Assembly (NCBI GenBank): GCA_944326465.1
Contig: CALVEB010000008.1
Coordinates: 1 to 64,000 of the forward strand
Length of the DNA: 64,000 nucleotides
Direction of reading: 5' to 3'
Source: Candidatus Gastranaerophilales bacterium
Lineage (GTDB): Bacteria; Cyanobacteriota; Vampirovibrionia; Gastranaerophilales; Gastranaerophilaceae
Below the pieces are notes generated by a model that saw only the letters and a program-made list of their open reading frames with translations, did no database searches and was not told the origin of the DNA. Below, in pieces: positions 1-8,852 of the stretch. The translations under genes and the position numbers were made by a program. Every line of letters starts with the position of its first letter. The stretch's first letter is position 1.

Positions 1-252
1 AATCTATACGTAGATAGCAGCGGCAATGAAGTAACAATAGGAGCAAACGAAGACAAAAGCAACCTAAAAGTAAAGGAAGCATACCAAGAGAACCCTCCAC
101 TTACTCTTGGCTACACCTACTGGTCCAGTGAGGAGTACGGTGCGTATAACGCGTACTACCGGTACTTCACCACTTCCCGCACGCACGGCAATGACGGTTA
201 CTGGGGCCTCAAGGACCGCAGCGGCCGCCGCGCTATATGTCTCGGGAGCTAA
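1..252 (+). CDS. Prepilin-like protein, C-terminal end only
   Basis: The frame is open from base 1 and ends at TAA 250-252, giving about 83 residues; the start lies outside the window. The tail reads ...GYTYWSSEEYGAYNAYYRYF and ends RRAICLGS. The same plan, an aromatic W/Y-rich stretch, then a basic segment and a final (A)VCL/ICL, ends the prepilin-like protein at 13126-14430 (DRLAVCLDN). I therefore infer a type II secretion/type IV pilin-like surface protein. Codon use is richer in G and C than in most neighbouring genes. A strong terminator follows within 25 bases. The missing N-terminus should carry the FTLAE methylation motif. Confidence 0.6.
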   Translation, partial: NLYVDSSGNEVTIGANEDKSNLKVKEAYQENPPLTLGYTYWSSEEYGAYNAYYRYFTTSRTHGNDGYWGLKDRSGRRAICLGS

Positions 253-275
253 ATCATTCAATTATTCAATCATTT

Positions 276-308
276 AGCGCGTCTGCCCAGGTACGACGCG
301 CTTTTTAT
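276..308 (+). terminator. Rho-independent terminator after the prepilin-like gene
   Basis: AGCGCGTC at 276-283 pairs perfectly with GACGCGCT at 295-302, with an 11-base loop and a following T-rich run. Confidence 0.85.
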
Positions 309-562
309 TTATTTAATCAAATAACTGAAAAAGGCTGAACCATATTATTCAATTTTAAATATTATTAATTATTTATTTTTCATACCACGGATAAAAATTT
401 ACGTGGTTTTGCACCTCCGAAAGACTTGTAAACATTGTATTTTCAACACAATAAATATAACACAAAACGCCCGAAAAATCAAGCATTTCGCCCCCAAAAT
501 GACATGAATCTTAACATTTAAAAACGTATTAAAAATATCGCAAGAAGTTGCTTAATAAAAGA

Positions 563-586
563 AGGGAATAGGGGAATAAGGAAATA
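563..586. repeat. Dispersed GGGAATAGGGGAAT repeat, copy 1
   Basis: A 23-base block beginning GGGAATAGGGGAATAAGG. It recurs with one mismatch right after the aroC stop (6662-6685), and partly near 708. Confidence 0.6.
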
Positions 587-848
587 GCGGATTTGCGGAC
601 GGATGGCGCGAACGAAGTGAGCAAATCCGGATAGCGAGCAGATTGAGCCGGCTTGTGCGTAAGCACAACAGGCGATACTCTGCGAGCGTGGAGCAAATCC
701 AAGACAGGGGAATAAGTTCGTTACATGAATTAGTCCCCTTTCCGATTTTCCTAGTCCCGTTTTTTCAATTGGCTGGATTGCTTCGCCTAAAGGCTCGCAA
801 TGACATGTTTGTGAGATTCCCCACGTTGCCTCTTTTTATTAACTGTCA

Positions 849-867
849 TGCTGAACTTGTTTCAGCA
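849..867. repeat. Palindromic intergenic element
   Basis: TGCTGAAC and TTTCAGCA arms around a TTG loop. It is of the TCATGCTGAAC type found as dispersed intergenic repeats in many bacterial genomes. Confidence 0.55.
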
Positions 868-931
868 TCTAGCCACCGTCGAATTTCACGGGTATTCGAA
901 ACGTCCCCCGCAGAGGCGCAACATTGGCCAG

Positions 932-952
932 ACCCTGAACCAAGTTCAGGGT
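932..952. repeat. Perfect palindrome, ACCCTGAAC arms
   Basis: ACCCTGAAC at 932-940 and its exact reverse complement at 944-952 are separated by three bases. It belongs to the same class of dispersed palindromes as the element at 849. Confidence 0.6.
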
Positions 953-1176
953 GACATGAAAATGTTGGACTGTATACCCGCAAAGGTTCAACGGCGCCCG
1001 CTATACATTCCTTCTCCCCAAGGGGCGAGGGTTGAAATACTTGTCTCAAGGGGCGAGGAATACGTAACGGTTCCGCTGTACTTTAGCGGATATCCAGTGT
1101 ATTAAGAGCAGACCTGTCTGTCCCTCGGCGAGGGCAAGAGATATATACGACCTGGCGGTATCTGTTGCAACTCTTC

Positions 1177-2508
1177 TTATTTGTTTTTCTCTGTCCGTTC
1201 GCGGACTGAAAGTTTTATCGGCGTCCCAAAGAATCCAAATGCTTCCCGCAGTTTGTTCTCAATATATTTTTTGTAATGATCTTTCATCAAATCCGCATTG
1301 TTCGCAAAAATCACAATATGTGGCGGCTGTATACCGGTTTGTGTTACATACAAAAGTTTCAGACGCTTGCCCTTTGAGGATTGCGGCGGGTTTAACATAT
1401 AGGCTTCTTTTATAATTTTGTTCAAAAGCCCTGTTGAAATGCGTTTTGTACATTCTGCATAAACTTCCTGCGCCTTGTCAAAAATCGTATTTATGCGCTG
1501 TTTAGTGAGAGCACTTATAAAAATTTTCGGCGCAAATTCCAAAAACGGAATGTCATTTGTAATCTTTTTAGAAAATTCGTTTATTGTATTAGATTTTTTG
1601 TTTTCTATTAAATCCCATTTGTTTATGGCAATTATTAATCCCTTGCCGGCTTCTGTAATTATAGAGGCTATTTTTTTATCCTGATCGGAAATTCCTTCTG
1701 TTGCGTCTATAACCAGAAGTGCCACATCGCATTCTCTGATTGAGCGGATAGCGCGGTCAACGGCAAATTTCTCAACGCCATAGTCAACCCTTGCTTTTTT
1801 TCTTATGCCCGCTGTATCAATTATTATAAATTCTTTGTCCTTGTAGGTTAATTTGCTGTCTATGCTGTCGCGTGTTGTGCCTGAAATATCTGATACAATA
1901 ACACGATTTTCATTAAGTACTGCATTAACAATAGAGGATTTACCGGCATTCGGGCGTCCGACAATAGCTATTTTAATTATTTTTTCTTGTTCGGTTTCTT
2001 CCGAAATCTCAAAATCTTCTGTTATTATCTCCAGCAAATCCCCGACGCCGCCGCTTCCGTGAAGGGCTGATATACCAATCGGATCACCGAGCGCAAGCCC
2101 GTAAAAATCATTTATCATCATTAATGATGCCGGATTATCGATTTTGTTAACCGCAAGAAAAACAGGTTTTCCGGATTGCCTCAAGATATTTGCAATGTCG
2201 TAATCTACAGGGTTAACACCTTCTTTGCCGTCAACAAGAAATATGATTTTATCTGCTTCTTCACAGGCAATTTTTGCCTGATCAAAGATTGAGAGCATAA
2301 TTTCATCTTCATCGCCCGGAATAATTCCGCCGGTGTCAATTACAGTGAATACTTTATTCTGCCACTCTACATCAAAATAAATCCTGTCGCGCGTAACCCC
2401 CGGCAAATCATCCACTATTGAGTTTCGTGAACCTACAAGCCTGTTTACGAAAGTTGATTTGCCTACATTCGGGCGTCCTACTATTGCTACTATCGGTTTT
2501 CTTTCCAT
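1177..2508 (-). CDS. der: Ribosome-assembly GTPase Der (EngA)
   Basis: A double-GTPase protein of 443 residues, the usual Der length, needed for late assembly of the 50S ribosomal subunit. The first G domain starts with GRPNVGKST (about residues 11-19) and has a DTGG switch motif and NKID. The second has GRPNAGKSS (about 183-191), a DTAG motif and NKWD. The C-terminal KH-like domain is complete and ends in a basic tail. It lies 22 bases downstream of recJ on the same strand and is probably co-transcribed with it. Nothing is unusual in the motifs. Confidence 0.97.
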   Translation of the reverse strand: MERKPIVAIVGRPNVGKSTFVNRLVGSRNSIVDDLPGVTRDRIYFDVEWQNKVFTVIDTGGIIPGDEDEIMLSIFDQAKIACEEADKIIFLVDGKEGVNPVDYDIANILRQSGKPVFLAVNKIDNPASLMMINDFYGLALGDPIGISALHGSGGVGDLLEIITEDFEISEETEQEKIIKIAIVGRPNAGKSSIVNAVLNENRVIVSDISGTTRDSIDSKLTYKDKEFIIIDTAGIRKKARVDYGVEKFAVDRAIRSIRECDVALLVIDATEGISDQDKKIASIITEAGKGLIIAINKWDLIENKKSNTINEFSKKITNDIPFLEFAPKIFISALTKQRINTIFDKAQEVYAECTKRISTGLLNKIIKEAYMLNPPQSSKGKRLKLLYVTQTGIQPPHIVIFANNADLMKDHYKKYIENKLREAFGFFGTPIKLSVRERTEKNK

Positions 2509-2530
2509 AGGTTTTATTGTAGCACAAATA

Positions 2531-4894
2531 TCAAACTATTTCTAATGTATTCAAATCATCTTCAAGAAGGCTTTTTTGGAAAGCTTCACATTCATCTATC
2601 AAATCAAGCAGGCGCGCGTATTTTGTACTGTGCAAAACAGCGGATAATTCTGCTTTTCCAAGGTAATCTATAATGTAATAATCTTTAGCGCGTTCAAGTA
2701 TTTTGATAAGAGAAATTTCTTCAAATATATCAAACAGTAATTCCAGAACTGCGTAAGATTTGCCTAAAAAGCTTGCAAATCTCCTGAATTCAACCTTTCC
2801 GCCGTTGTTGTGCGCTGCAAATTTCAACATTCCGCATACTGTTTTAAGAAAATCTTTTTCATCAAAAGATTTGATATCATAGTTCATAAAATGAATTGCA
2901 TGCGGATTTGTTTGCTCAATAATTCTGTTGAATGTTGTACTGTCAGCCGGATAGTCGAAAAACATTAATCCGTCACACGGCTGTAAATTGTCGCGCGTCA
3001 TTGATTTTTCAAAAAGTGTTGAAAACGGGCGCAGCATATCCAGAACAGATTTGCTTTCCGCAAACACCATAATATTGTTTCTGGCATTTTTTACATAATC
3101 GTTTACCTGCTGCAAAATGTCTGTTTTTTTGCGGTGATCATAGAGTTTAATCTTATTCCCGGAAACTTCTTCCTCTTCTTTAAGGTATTCCGAATGGATA
3201 TCGTCTACAATAAGCTGGACGCTTACATTACCGTTAAATTCATTTTTTTGCGGGTGGAACGCGACATCAAAAGTATCGCCGTTAACTAAAGATATATCGC
3301 CGTGCTGCCACCAGATACAGTTGAATTCTGATGTTGCATTCGGAGCAAGGCTGACAAGTTTTAGATGGTCTTTGTTTTCTCCCATAAGGCGTTTTTCTTT
3401 TACTTTAAGATTTTTAAGAGAGAAAACAGGGCTCGGGTTGGAGGCGCCAAACGGCTCAAGTTTTGATATTTCTTCAACAAGATTAAGATCAACGTCATCA
3501 GGCTGGAGGTCTAAATCTATATTGATAAAAGGTTTTAATTCTTTGCCGTTAAGAAAATCTTTAACTGTTTTGTTAAGCGCTGCTTTTACTGTTTCAAAAG
3601 ATGTCTTTTCTGTTGAAAAAGCAAGTCCTGCTGCCATTTCGTGCCCGCCGAAACCGTCAAACAATTCTGCATTTTCGTTAATGACGTCATAGAGATTTAT
3701 GCCGGAAATACTTCTTGCAGAACATCTCACCTGTTTTGTTTCTTCCGAATAGGTCATCAGGAATGTCGGCTTGTAATATTTTTCAACAAGCTTTGCGGCA
3801 ACAATACCGACGATACCGACATGCCAGTCCGGCTTAAACAACACGATAGCGGGATAACGATTACCTTCTGCCTGCAGCATTGCATCTGCTTCCATAAATG
3901 TATCCTGACAGAGAGTCTGGCGGACTTTGTTAAAGTTTTCCAACTCTGTTATTGCCATTTGAATTTCCTGCTTGTTGTCGGAAATAAGTACTTTTAAGGC
4001 GGCCTCTACAGTGTCGAGCCTGCCTGAGGCGTTAATTCTAGGCGCAATACCAAAGGCAATTTGTTCGGATGTTACACCGTTTGACGGCTTGTAACCCGCG
4101 TTTTCAAGCAGTTTTTCTAATCCCCAGTGTTTGCCGTTTGATATGAGTTCCAACCCTTTTGTTACAAAATATCTGTTTTCACCTATAAGCGGCACAACAT
4201 CCGCAACAGTTCCGACAGCGACATAAGGCAAAAGATCATATATAAATTCTGTTTTTTGATATTTTTCCAAAAGTGCCTGCGCTGTTTTAAACGCAACACC
4301 GACACCGGCAAGAGATGTCAGACTTGTAATCTGTTTTGTTGTTAAACTTTCATCAAGTGCATTTTGGGCTTTCGGGTTAATTATTGCGTAGGCTTTTGGT
4401 AATTCTTCCGGAGCTTCGTGGTGATCAGTGATTATAACATCTATTTTAAAGCTGTTTAAGAAGTTTACGGCATCCACATCACTAATCCCGCAGTCGCAAG
4501 AGATTATGACTTTTGGTTTAACAGATGTCATGATTTTGACGAGTGCTTTTGTATCAAACCCGTGTCCTTCTTTTTCTCTGTCCGGAATAAAATAGTTAAC
4601 GTCTGCCCCGAGATGCTTAAAAGTTCTGTATAAAAGCGAGGTTGAAGTTACCCCGTCAGCGTCAAAATCCCCGTGGATAACGATTTTTTCCTGATTATCA
4701 ATGGCTCTTGCGAGTCTTTCAACGCATTTTTCCATATCAGTAAAAACATTAGGATGCGTTAATTTCATCTCCAGCGGGTTTAAAAACTCCTGAATTTCTT
4801 CATCGGTATTTATGCCGCGGGAAGATAAAAGTCTTTTGATTAAAGACTTTTCATTGCTGTCATTATCGTTATATATCCACTCTTTTTTCATCAT
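2531..4894 (-). CDS. recJ: Single-strand-specific 5'-3' exonuclease RecJ
   Basis: RecJ trims 5' single-stranded DNA in RecF-pathway recombination and mismatch repair. The DHH catalytic core is clear: HGDFDADG (about residues 73-80), CDCGISD, TDHHEAP and VGTVADVVPL. The DHHA1 domain shows DWHVGIVGIVAAKL and FGGHEMAAG. An OB-fold region follows, with ELEPFGASNPSP-like sequence near its start. At 787 residues it is longer than E. coli RecJ (577), with an extra C-terminal region of about 200 residues, as in other long RecJ proteins. The start is an ATGATG pair; which is used is not certain. It is upstream of der. Confidence 0.95.
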   Translation of the reverse strand: MMKKEWIYNDNDSNEKSLIKRLLSSRGINTDEEIQEFLNPLEMKLTHPNVFTDMEKCVERLARAIDNQEKIVIHGDFDADGVTSTSLLYRTFKHLGADVNYFIPDREKEGHGFDTKALVKIMTSVKPKVIISCDCGISDVDAVNFLNSFKIDVIITDHHEAPEELPKAYAIINPKAQNALDESLTTKQITSLTSLAGVGVAFKTAQALLEKYQKTEFIYDLLPYVAVGTVADVVPLIGENRYFVTKGLELISNGKHWGLEKLLENAGYKPSNGVTSEQIAFGIAPRINASGRLDTVEAALKVLISDNKQEIQMAITELENFNKVRQTLCQDTFMEADAMLQAEGNRYPAIVLFKPDWHVGIVGIVAAKLVEKYYKPTFLMTYSEETKQVRCSARSISGINLYDVINENAELFDGFGGHEMAAGLAFSTEKTSFETVKAALNKTVKDFLNGKELKPFINIDLDLQPDDVDLNLVEEISKLEPFGASNPSPVFSLKNLKVKEKRLMGENKDHLKLVSLAPNATSEFNCIWWQHGDISLVNGDTFDVAFHPQKNEFNGNVSVQLIVDDIHSEYLKEEEEVSGNKIKLYDHRKKTDILQQVNDYVKNARNNIMVFAESKSVLDMLRPFSTLFEKSMTRDNLQPCDGLMFFDYPADSTTFNRIIEQTNPHAIHFMNYDIKSFDEKDFLKTVCGMLKFAAHNNGGKVEFRRFASFLGKSYAVLELLFDIFEEISLIKILERAKDYYIIDYLGKAELSAVLHSTKYARLLDLIDECEAFQKSLLEDDLNTLEIV

Positions 4895-4996
4895 TGTTCT
4901 GATATAAATATATCACAAAACATGCTTTGCGGGCAAGTGTTAAATAGGCAACGCGGAAAATTTAACATTCGGTACAGCCTTTTTTATATCTGAATT

Positions 4997-5025
4997 TTAC
5001 AAAATAAATTATTCTATGATATAAT
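4997..5025 (+). promoter_or_regulatory. Probable sigma-70 promoter
   Basis: TTACAA at 4997-5002 and TATAAT at 5020-5025 with 17 bases between, about 65 bases before the NTF2-like gene. Confidence 0.55.
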
Positions 5026-5092
5026 TATTTTAGTAAATGAACAAAAATTATATTTGTGTCGTTATACTACCGGAAGGTAAGGAGAAAAAATA

Positions 5093-5572
5093 ATGAAAAA
5101 ATTACTATCAATATTATCCGTTTTTGTAATGGTATTTAGTATCGGAACACAGGCGCTTGCAGATGGTGCTCAGGAAGCACTTGCGTTTTTTAACAACTAC
5201 GTTAAAGCAGCTAACAGTTACAGTAACGAAGTCGGCACTATGTATTCACCGAACGCTAAAATCATAAGACAGGTTGTTAAACCGGACGGCTCTCTGGTTA
5301 ATGTTTACACTGATACCGCAACTTATTTAAAACAAATGAAACTCGGTCAGGCTGGCGCCCGAATAAGAGGTTATAAAAACACTTACACTGACATTAATGT
5401 AACATCTGCCGGTAACGGCGCCTATAAGGTAAGTTCTTTAAGACAGCCTACAGGCGAAACCTACAAACTTAAAACCTATATGATTGTAAAAAAACAGCCT
5501 GACGGCAAATGGCTTATTACAGAAGAAATGATGCAGACAAAAGTGCAGACATTCCTTAAATACGCAAAATAA
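5093..5572 (+). CDS. Secreted NTF2-like fold protein
   Basis: A 159-residue protein with a clear Sec signal peptide (MKKLLSILSVFVMVFSIGTQALA, cut probably after ALA). The mature part looks like the SnoaL/DUF4440 group of the NTF2-like fold: a helical start (AQEALAFFNNYVKAANSY), YSPNAKI, a central strand region, and a closing KKQPDGKWLITEEM strand pair typical of these domains. The specific role is unknown; it may bind a small ligand or act as a scaffold in the cell envelope. AAGGAG sits 8 bases before the ATG. aroC starts 9 bases downstream, so the two are likely co-transcribed. Confidence 0.7.
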   Translation: MKKLLSILSVFVMVFSIGTQALADGAQEALAFFNNYVKAANSYSNEVGTMYSPNAKIIRQVVKPDGSLVNVYTDTATYLKQMKLGQAGARIRGYKNTYTDINVTSAGNGAYKVSSLRQPTGETYKLKTYMIVKKQPDGKWLITEEMMQTKVQTFLKYAK

Positions 5573-5581
5573 AAGGAAATT

Positions 5582-6661
5582 ATGGAAAAATTCAGATTTT
5601 TAACAGCGGGAGAAAGCCACGGTAAAGGTTTAACCGCAATAATAGAAGGTATTCCGTCAGGGTTTGAAATAAACCCTGACTTTATCAATACAGAACTCAA
5701 ACGCCGTCAGCAGGGTTACGGCCGCGGCGGCAGAATGAAAATAGAAACCGATACAGTAGAAATTCTTTCAGGTGTTCGTTTCGGCAAAACCCTTGGTTCT
5801 CCGGTTGCGCTTTTTATTAAAAACAAAGACTTTGAGAACTGGGAAAAAATAATGAGCACTGATCCGCAGGATTATACAGAAGAAAAATCTTTTTCTGCAT
5901 ATCGCCCCGGACACGCTGATTTTGCCGGAAGTGTTAAATATAATCAGAAGGATTTGCGAAACATTCTTGAGCGCTCAAGTGCACGCCAGACAGCAATAGA
6001 GGTAGCCGTCGGCGCTGTTGCAAAACAGATTTTAAGCACTCTTGGTATTAACTGTTCATCAAAAATTTTACAAATAGGAAACGCTGTTAACGAAGTTGAT
6101 TTTCATAAAGAAATAGATGCTGCAAAAGAAACCGGCGACACGCTTGGCGGCAAAATAGAAGTTATTTTTTCAGGTCTGCCGGTCGGACTGGGCTCGCATG
6201 TTCACTGGGACAGAAAACTTGACGGACGTGTTGCGCAGGCGGTTATGAGTATTCCGGCGATTAAAACTGTTGAAATAGGCGACAACCCGCTCGGACTTAC
6301 AGGCAGCGAATACCATGATGAAATGTATCTTGAGGGGGGAAAAGTTGTCCGCAAAACAAATCATGCAGGCGGAATTGAGGGCGGAATGACAAACGGTGAA
6401 AACCTTGTTGTAAGGGCTGTTATGAAACCTATCCCGACATTAAGAAAACCGCTTAACACGGTTGATAGCAGCACTATGCAGGAAATACAGGCGCATTTTG
6501 AACGTTCTGATACCTGTGCTGTAGAAGCGTGTGCAGTTGTTGCAGAAGCAAGAATTGCCAGTGTTCTGGTTAACGAAATTTTATTGAAATTCGGCGGCGA
6601 TTCGCTGGAGGAAATACTTAAAAACATGGACCATGGAAAATCCCATATTGACTGTTTTTAA
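5582..6661 (+). CDS. aroC: Chorismate synthase
   Basis: Converts 5-enolpyruvylshikimate-3-phosphate to chorismate using reduced FMN, the last step of the shikimate pathway. Family signatures are all present: GESHGKG near residue 11, RRQQGYGRGGRM, SGVRFGKTLGSP, RPGHADFAG, NILERSSARQT, and GGIEGGMTNG in the second half. The length of 359 residues is normal. AAGGA lies just before the ATG. The partner genes aroB and aroK lie far away at 60.9-62.5 kb. A dispersed repeat begins one base after the stop codon. Confidence 0.97.
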   Translation: MEKFRFLTAGESHGKGLTAIIEGIPSGFEINPDFINTELKRRQQGYGRGGRMKIETDTVEILSGVRFGKTLGSPVALFIKNKDFENWEKIMSTDPQDYTEEKSFSAYRPGHADFAGSVKYNQKDLRNILERSSARQTAIEVAVGAVAKQILSTLGINCSSKILQIGNAVNEVDFHKEIDAAKETGDTLGGKIEVIFSGLPVGLGSHVHWDRKLDGRVAQAVMSIPAIKTVEIGDNPLGLTGSEYHDEMYLEGGKVVRKTNHAGGIEGGMTNGENLVVRAVMKPIPTLRKPLNTVDSSTMQEIQAHFERSDTCAVEACAVVAEARIASVLVNEILLKFGGDSLEEILKNMDHGKSHIDCF

Positions 6662-6685
6662 GGGAATAGGGGAATGAGGAAATAA
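6662..6685. repeat. Dispersed GGGAATAGGGGAAT repeat, copy 2
   Basis: Nearly identical to 563-586 (one A/G change). It starts directly after the aroC stop, continues with a further GGGAATAAG unit, and abuts the reading frame of the HTH remnant that follows. Confidence 0.6.
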
Positions 6686-6892
6686 GGGAATAAGAGAAAA
6701 CAATTAGGCAGAAATATCAAAGCAGAACGTGTACGAAAAGGTTACACGCAAGAATTGTTTGCAGAAAAAGCCGGAGTCTCAAGAGAATACATTAGCCGCA
6801 TAGAACGCGGACAAGAAAATATGTCTATTCTGAAAATACTAAATATAGCAAAAATATTAGAGACTGATATTAAAAATTTATTGTTATTTTGA
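6686..6892 (+). pseudogene. XRE-type HTH gene lacking a start codon
   Basis: Reading codons from 6686 gives KRKQLGRNIKAERVRKGYTQ, then a full helix-turn-helix (ELFAEKAGVSREYISRIERG) and a normal end IKNLLLF at TGA 6890-6892. No ATG, GTG or TTG start lies before the HTH in this frame; a TAA sits at 6683-6685. The 5' end has apparently been replaced by the GGGAATAGGGG repeat. An unusual start or translation coupled from aroC cannot be excluded. The intact family members are DNA-binding regulators of mobile or toxin-antitoxin loci. Confidence 0.65.
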
Positions 6893-7015
6893 TTTTCATA
6901 AAAAAAGTTGTTATTTTGAAGATATAGAACTCAGTATTAATTGCTGTATTTTTTTTCATAGCCAACCCCGAAACCTTAAACAAATTAAGGTCAAAAATTT
7001 AATATAAATTAATGG

Positions 7016-7044
7016 TTGACAAAATTTTATTTCTATGTTATAAA
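7016..7044 (+). promoter_or_regulatory. Strong sigma-70 promoter without an obvious gene
   Basis: TTGACA at 7016-7021 and TATAAA at 7039-7044, spaced by exactly 17 bases. No open frame with a ribosome binding site begins in the next 170 bases. Confidence 0.65.
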
Positions 7045-7049
7045 AGATG

Positions 7050-7180
7050 TGGGGTAAATGTATATTTATAAGTCTTGTCAAATGGCGAGACTTTCTTTTT
7101 CGCTAAGCAAACGGGTTTACCGGTTATTCAATACTTGTTGAAAAACAGGCATGATAAATTTGTGCGGCATGTTTTTTATA
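7050..7180 (+). ncRNA. Candidate small structured RNA or leader
   Basis: This stretch follows the promoter at 7016 and can fold: AAGTCT/AGACTT arms around 7070-7094, an alternative TGGCGA/TCGCTA stem, and a CGG/CCG hairpin near 7110. It ends in a T-run at about 7172-7177 after a weak CATG/CATG stem. I could not match it to a known RNA family by eye. It could be a free small RNA or a leader of the TrmB-like gene, although that gene has its own closer promoter. Confidence 0.25.
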
Positions 7181-7182
7181 GC

Positions 7183-7211
7183 TTGCCTCAATATTGCAGA
7201 TTTGTTATAAT
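7183..7211 (+). promoter_or_regulatory. Promoter giving a leaderless mRNA
   Basis: TTGCCT at 7183-7188 and TATAAT at 7206-7211, 17-base spacing. The ATG of the TrmB-like gene is at 7218, six bases after the -10, where transcription should start. Confidence 0.65.
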
Positions 7212-7217
7212 TCTTTT

Positions 7218-8012
7218 ATGGATGAAATTGTAGAAAAACTTAAACAACTCGGATTTAACAGCTATGAGGCAAAAGTATATCTTGCTCTGCTTAAAAAATA
7301 TCCGGCAACCGGATATGAAATCAGTAAATTAGCCGATATTCCGCAGGCAAGAGCCTACGATACTCTCAAAGCTCTTGAAAATTCACAAATAGTTATTTCG
7401 TCCAAAACAAAACCCGTTACTTACACTCCGATTAAACCAAAAGAATTAACTAAACGCTTTAAACGTAAAATAGATTCAACAATAGACTTTTTAGACAAAA
7501 AACTGCCTAATGTAAAAGATGATTATATTGAACCGGTATTGAATGTTGCCGGCAGTCATAGAATTACTGAAAAAATTATAGAACTTATAAAAAACGCAAA
7601 AGAAGAAATTTTTCTCCAGATATGGTCACAAGATTATAAAATAATAGAACAATATTTGTTGGATGCATATCACCGCGGACTTGAAATAAAAATTGTCGGC
7701 TGTGACAGCTTTATAAGTCCTTTTAGCCAGATTTTTTATCTTTCAGGAACAAATATTCTTGAATACAATAAGGGTAAACGTTACCTTTTCTTAACAATTG
7801 ATAACAAAGAAGGTTTATTCGGAAAACTCGGCTCTAATTTGAAAAATGAAGATATAACAATGCTCTGGACAAAAAATGAAGAAATTGTATTCCTGATGAA
7901 ATCTTATATTGTTAATAATATGTTTCTTGTTGACATAGAGGACAATTTCCCTGAACAATTGCGCTATTTCTACGGTCATGGACTGAAAAAACTCAAAGAC
8001 AAAATTCTATAG
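7218..8012 (+). CDS. TrmB-family transcriptional regulator
   Basis: A 264-residue regulator. The N-terminus MDEIVEKLKQLGFNSYEAKV leads into a TrmB winged-helix domain (KKYPATGYEISKLADIPQARAYDTLKALE, about residues 20-55). The rest (from about 100) resembles the PLD-like effector domain of TrmB proteins, which often sense sugars. An upstream in-frame ATG at 7194 overlaps the promoter, so I place the start at 7218. There is no Shine-Dalgarno. The ligand and target genes cannot be read from context, since the neighbours are tdk and a possible small RNA. Confidence 0.8.
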   Translation: MDEIVEKLKQLGFNSYEAKVYLALLKKYPATGYEISKLADIPQARAYDTLKALENSQIVISSKTKPVTYTPIKPKELTKRFKRKIDSTIDFLDKKLPNVKDDYIEPVLNVAGSHRITEKIIELIKNAKEEIFLQIWSQDYKIIEQYLLDAYHRGLEIKIVGCDSFISPFSQIFYLSGTNILEYNKGKRYLFLTIDNKEGLFGKLGSNLKNEDITMLWTKNEEIVFLMKSYIVNNMFLVDIEDNFPEQLRYFYGHGLKKLKDKIL

Positions 8013-8093
8013 TTTTACAAAAATTAACTTTTCAAATTTACAGATGAGATTTATAATAGTAACGAAAAGAAGATTTTGGGAAACGGGATTAAT

Positions 8094-8717
8094 ATGCAAG
8101 GATATACTTTTGAGCTTATAACAGGGCCGATGAGCTGCGGCAAAACAGAAGAATTATTACGACGGGTAAGACGTTGTATTATTGCTAAAAAGAAGGTGAA
8201 GGTCATTTCTCCGGATATTGATACACGCTCAAAAGGTGATTATATTGAATCACGTAATGGTTTATGGCTTGATGCTATAAAAGTTAAACATTCTATTCAG
8301 ATAATGAGTGTTGTGAAACCTGATGATGAAGTTGTTGCGATTGACGAATTGCAGTTTTTTGACAGCAATATAGTAAAAGTTATATCAAAATTAATGGATG
8401 AAGGAAAACGTGTTATCGGCACCGGGCTTGAACTGGATTTTAAATGCGAACCGTTTGGCAGCATGCCGGAATTGATGTGTATAGCAACAAAAGTTGATAA
8501 ATTACATGCGGTTTGCATGAAATGCGGCTGTGACCACGCAACAAGAACGCAGAGGCTTATTGACGGAAAACCGGCTGATAAAAATTCACCGCTTATTATG
8601 ATAGGCGGCGATGAAACTTATGAAGCCAGATGTGTTAAATGTTATGAATTGCCTGATGCACAGCACGAAAAACAAAAACGCGGCTTAAAACTTTTGAATT
8701 TTGAACACAAGTTTTAA
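8094..8717 (+). CDS. tdk: Thymidine kinase (type II)
   Basis: Phosphorylates thymidine to dTMP in pyrimidine salvage. The P-loop GPMSCGKTEELL is near the N-terminus, followed by KVKVISPDIDTR, the Walker B-like VVAIDELQFFD, and GTGLELDFKCEPFGSMPEL of the thymidine-binding region. The zinc-binding site shows two CxxC pairs (CMKC and CVKC) as in type II kinases. The length is 207 residues. The start ATG 8094 follows a GGGA motif by 6 bases; an in-frame TTG at 8076 is less likely. Confidence 0.93.
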   Translation: MQGYTFELITGPMSCGKTEELLRRVRRCIIAKKKVKVISPDIDTRSKGDYIESRNGLWLDAIKVKHSIQIMSVVKPDDEVVAIDELQFFDSNIVKVISKLMDEGKRVIGTGLELDFKCEPFGSMPELMCIATKVDKLHAVCMKCGCDHATRTQRLIDGKPADKNSPLIMIGGDETYEARCVKCYELPDAQHEKQKRGLKLLNFEHKF

Positions 8718-8852
8718 CTTTCACGGATACATATAATTGTTTTTGTCGTGTTGATTATTTTTTTTTAATTTCATCCATTTATATGGTTGATTTTTTTTAA
8801 AACATCATTAATATAAAAACAGGCAGGTAGTAAACAAGAAGGATATATTATT

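Larger units (their letters stand above)
309..1176. other. Long non-coding stretch rich in palindromic repeats
   Basis: No convincing gene is seen here. The stretch holds several short dispersed-repeat-like elements: a GGGAATAGGGG motif near 563, a GGCTGGATTGCTTCGCC element near 771, a GCTGAAC...TTTCAGC palindrome near 849, a perfect ACCCTGAAC palindrome at 932-952, and CCCTCGCC-like pieces between 1015 and 1140. Short open frames exist but have no ribosome binding site and no protein-like composition. der ends at 1177 on the other strand. Confidence 0.6.

Noticed and set aside
643-1105. Short open frames in the repeat-rich region (for example 643-954 and 848-1105)
   Set aside because: They overlap palindromic repeats on both strands, lack ribosome binding sites, and have low-complexity or repeat-derived translations.
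7050-7180. A c-di-GMP-I riboswitch
   Set aside because: A GCAAACGGGTTTACCGG stretch recalls part of the motif, but the paired GGCAAACC...GACGCAAAGC core is missing.
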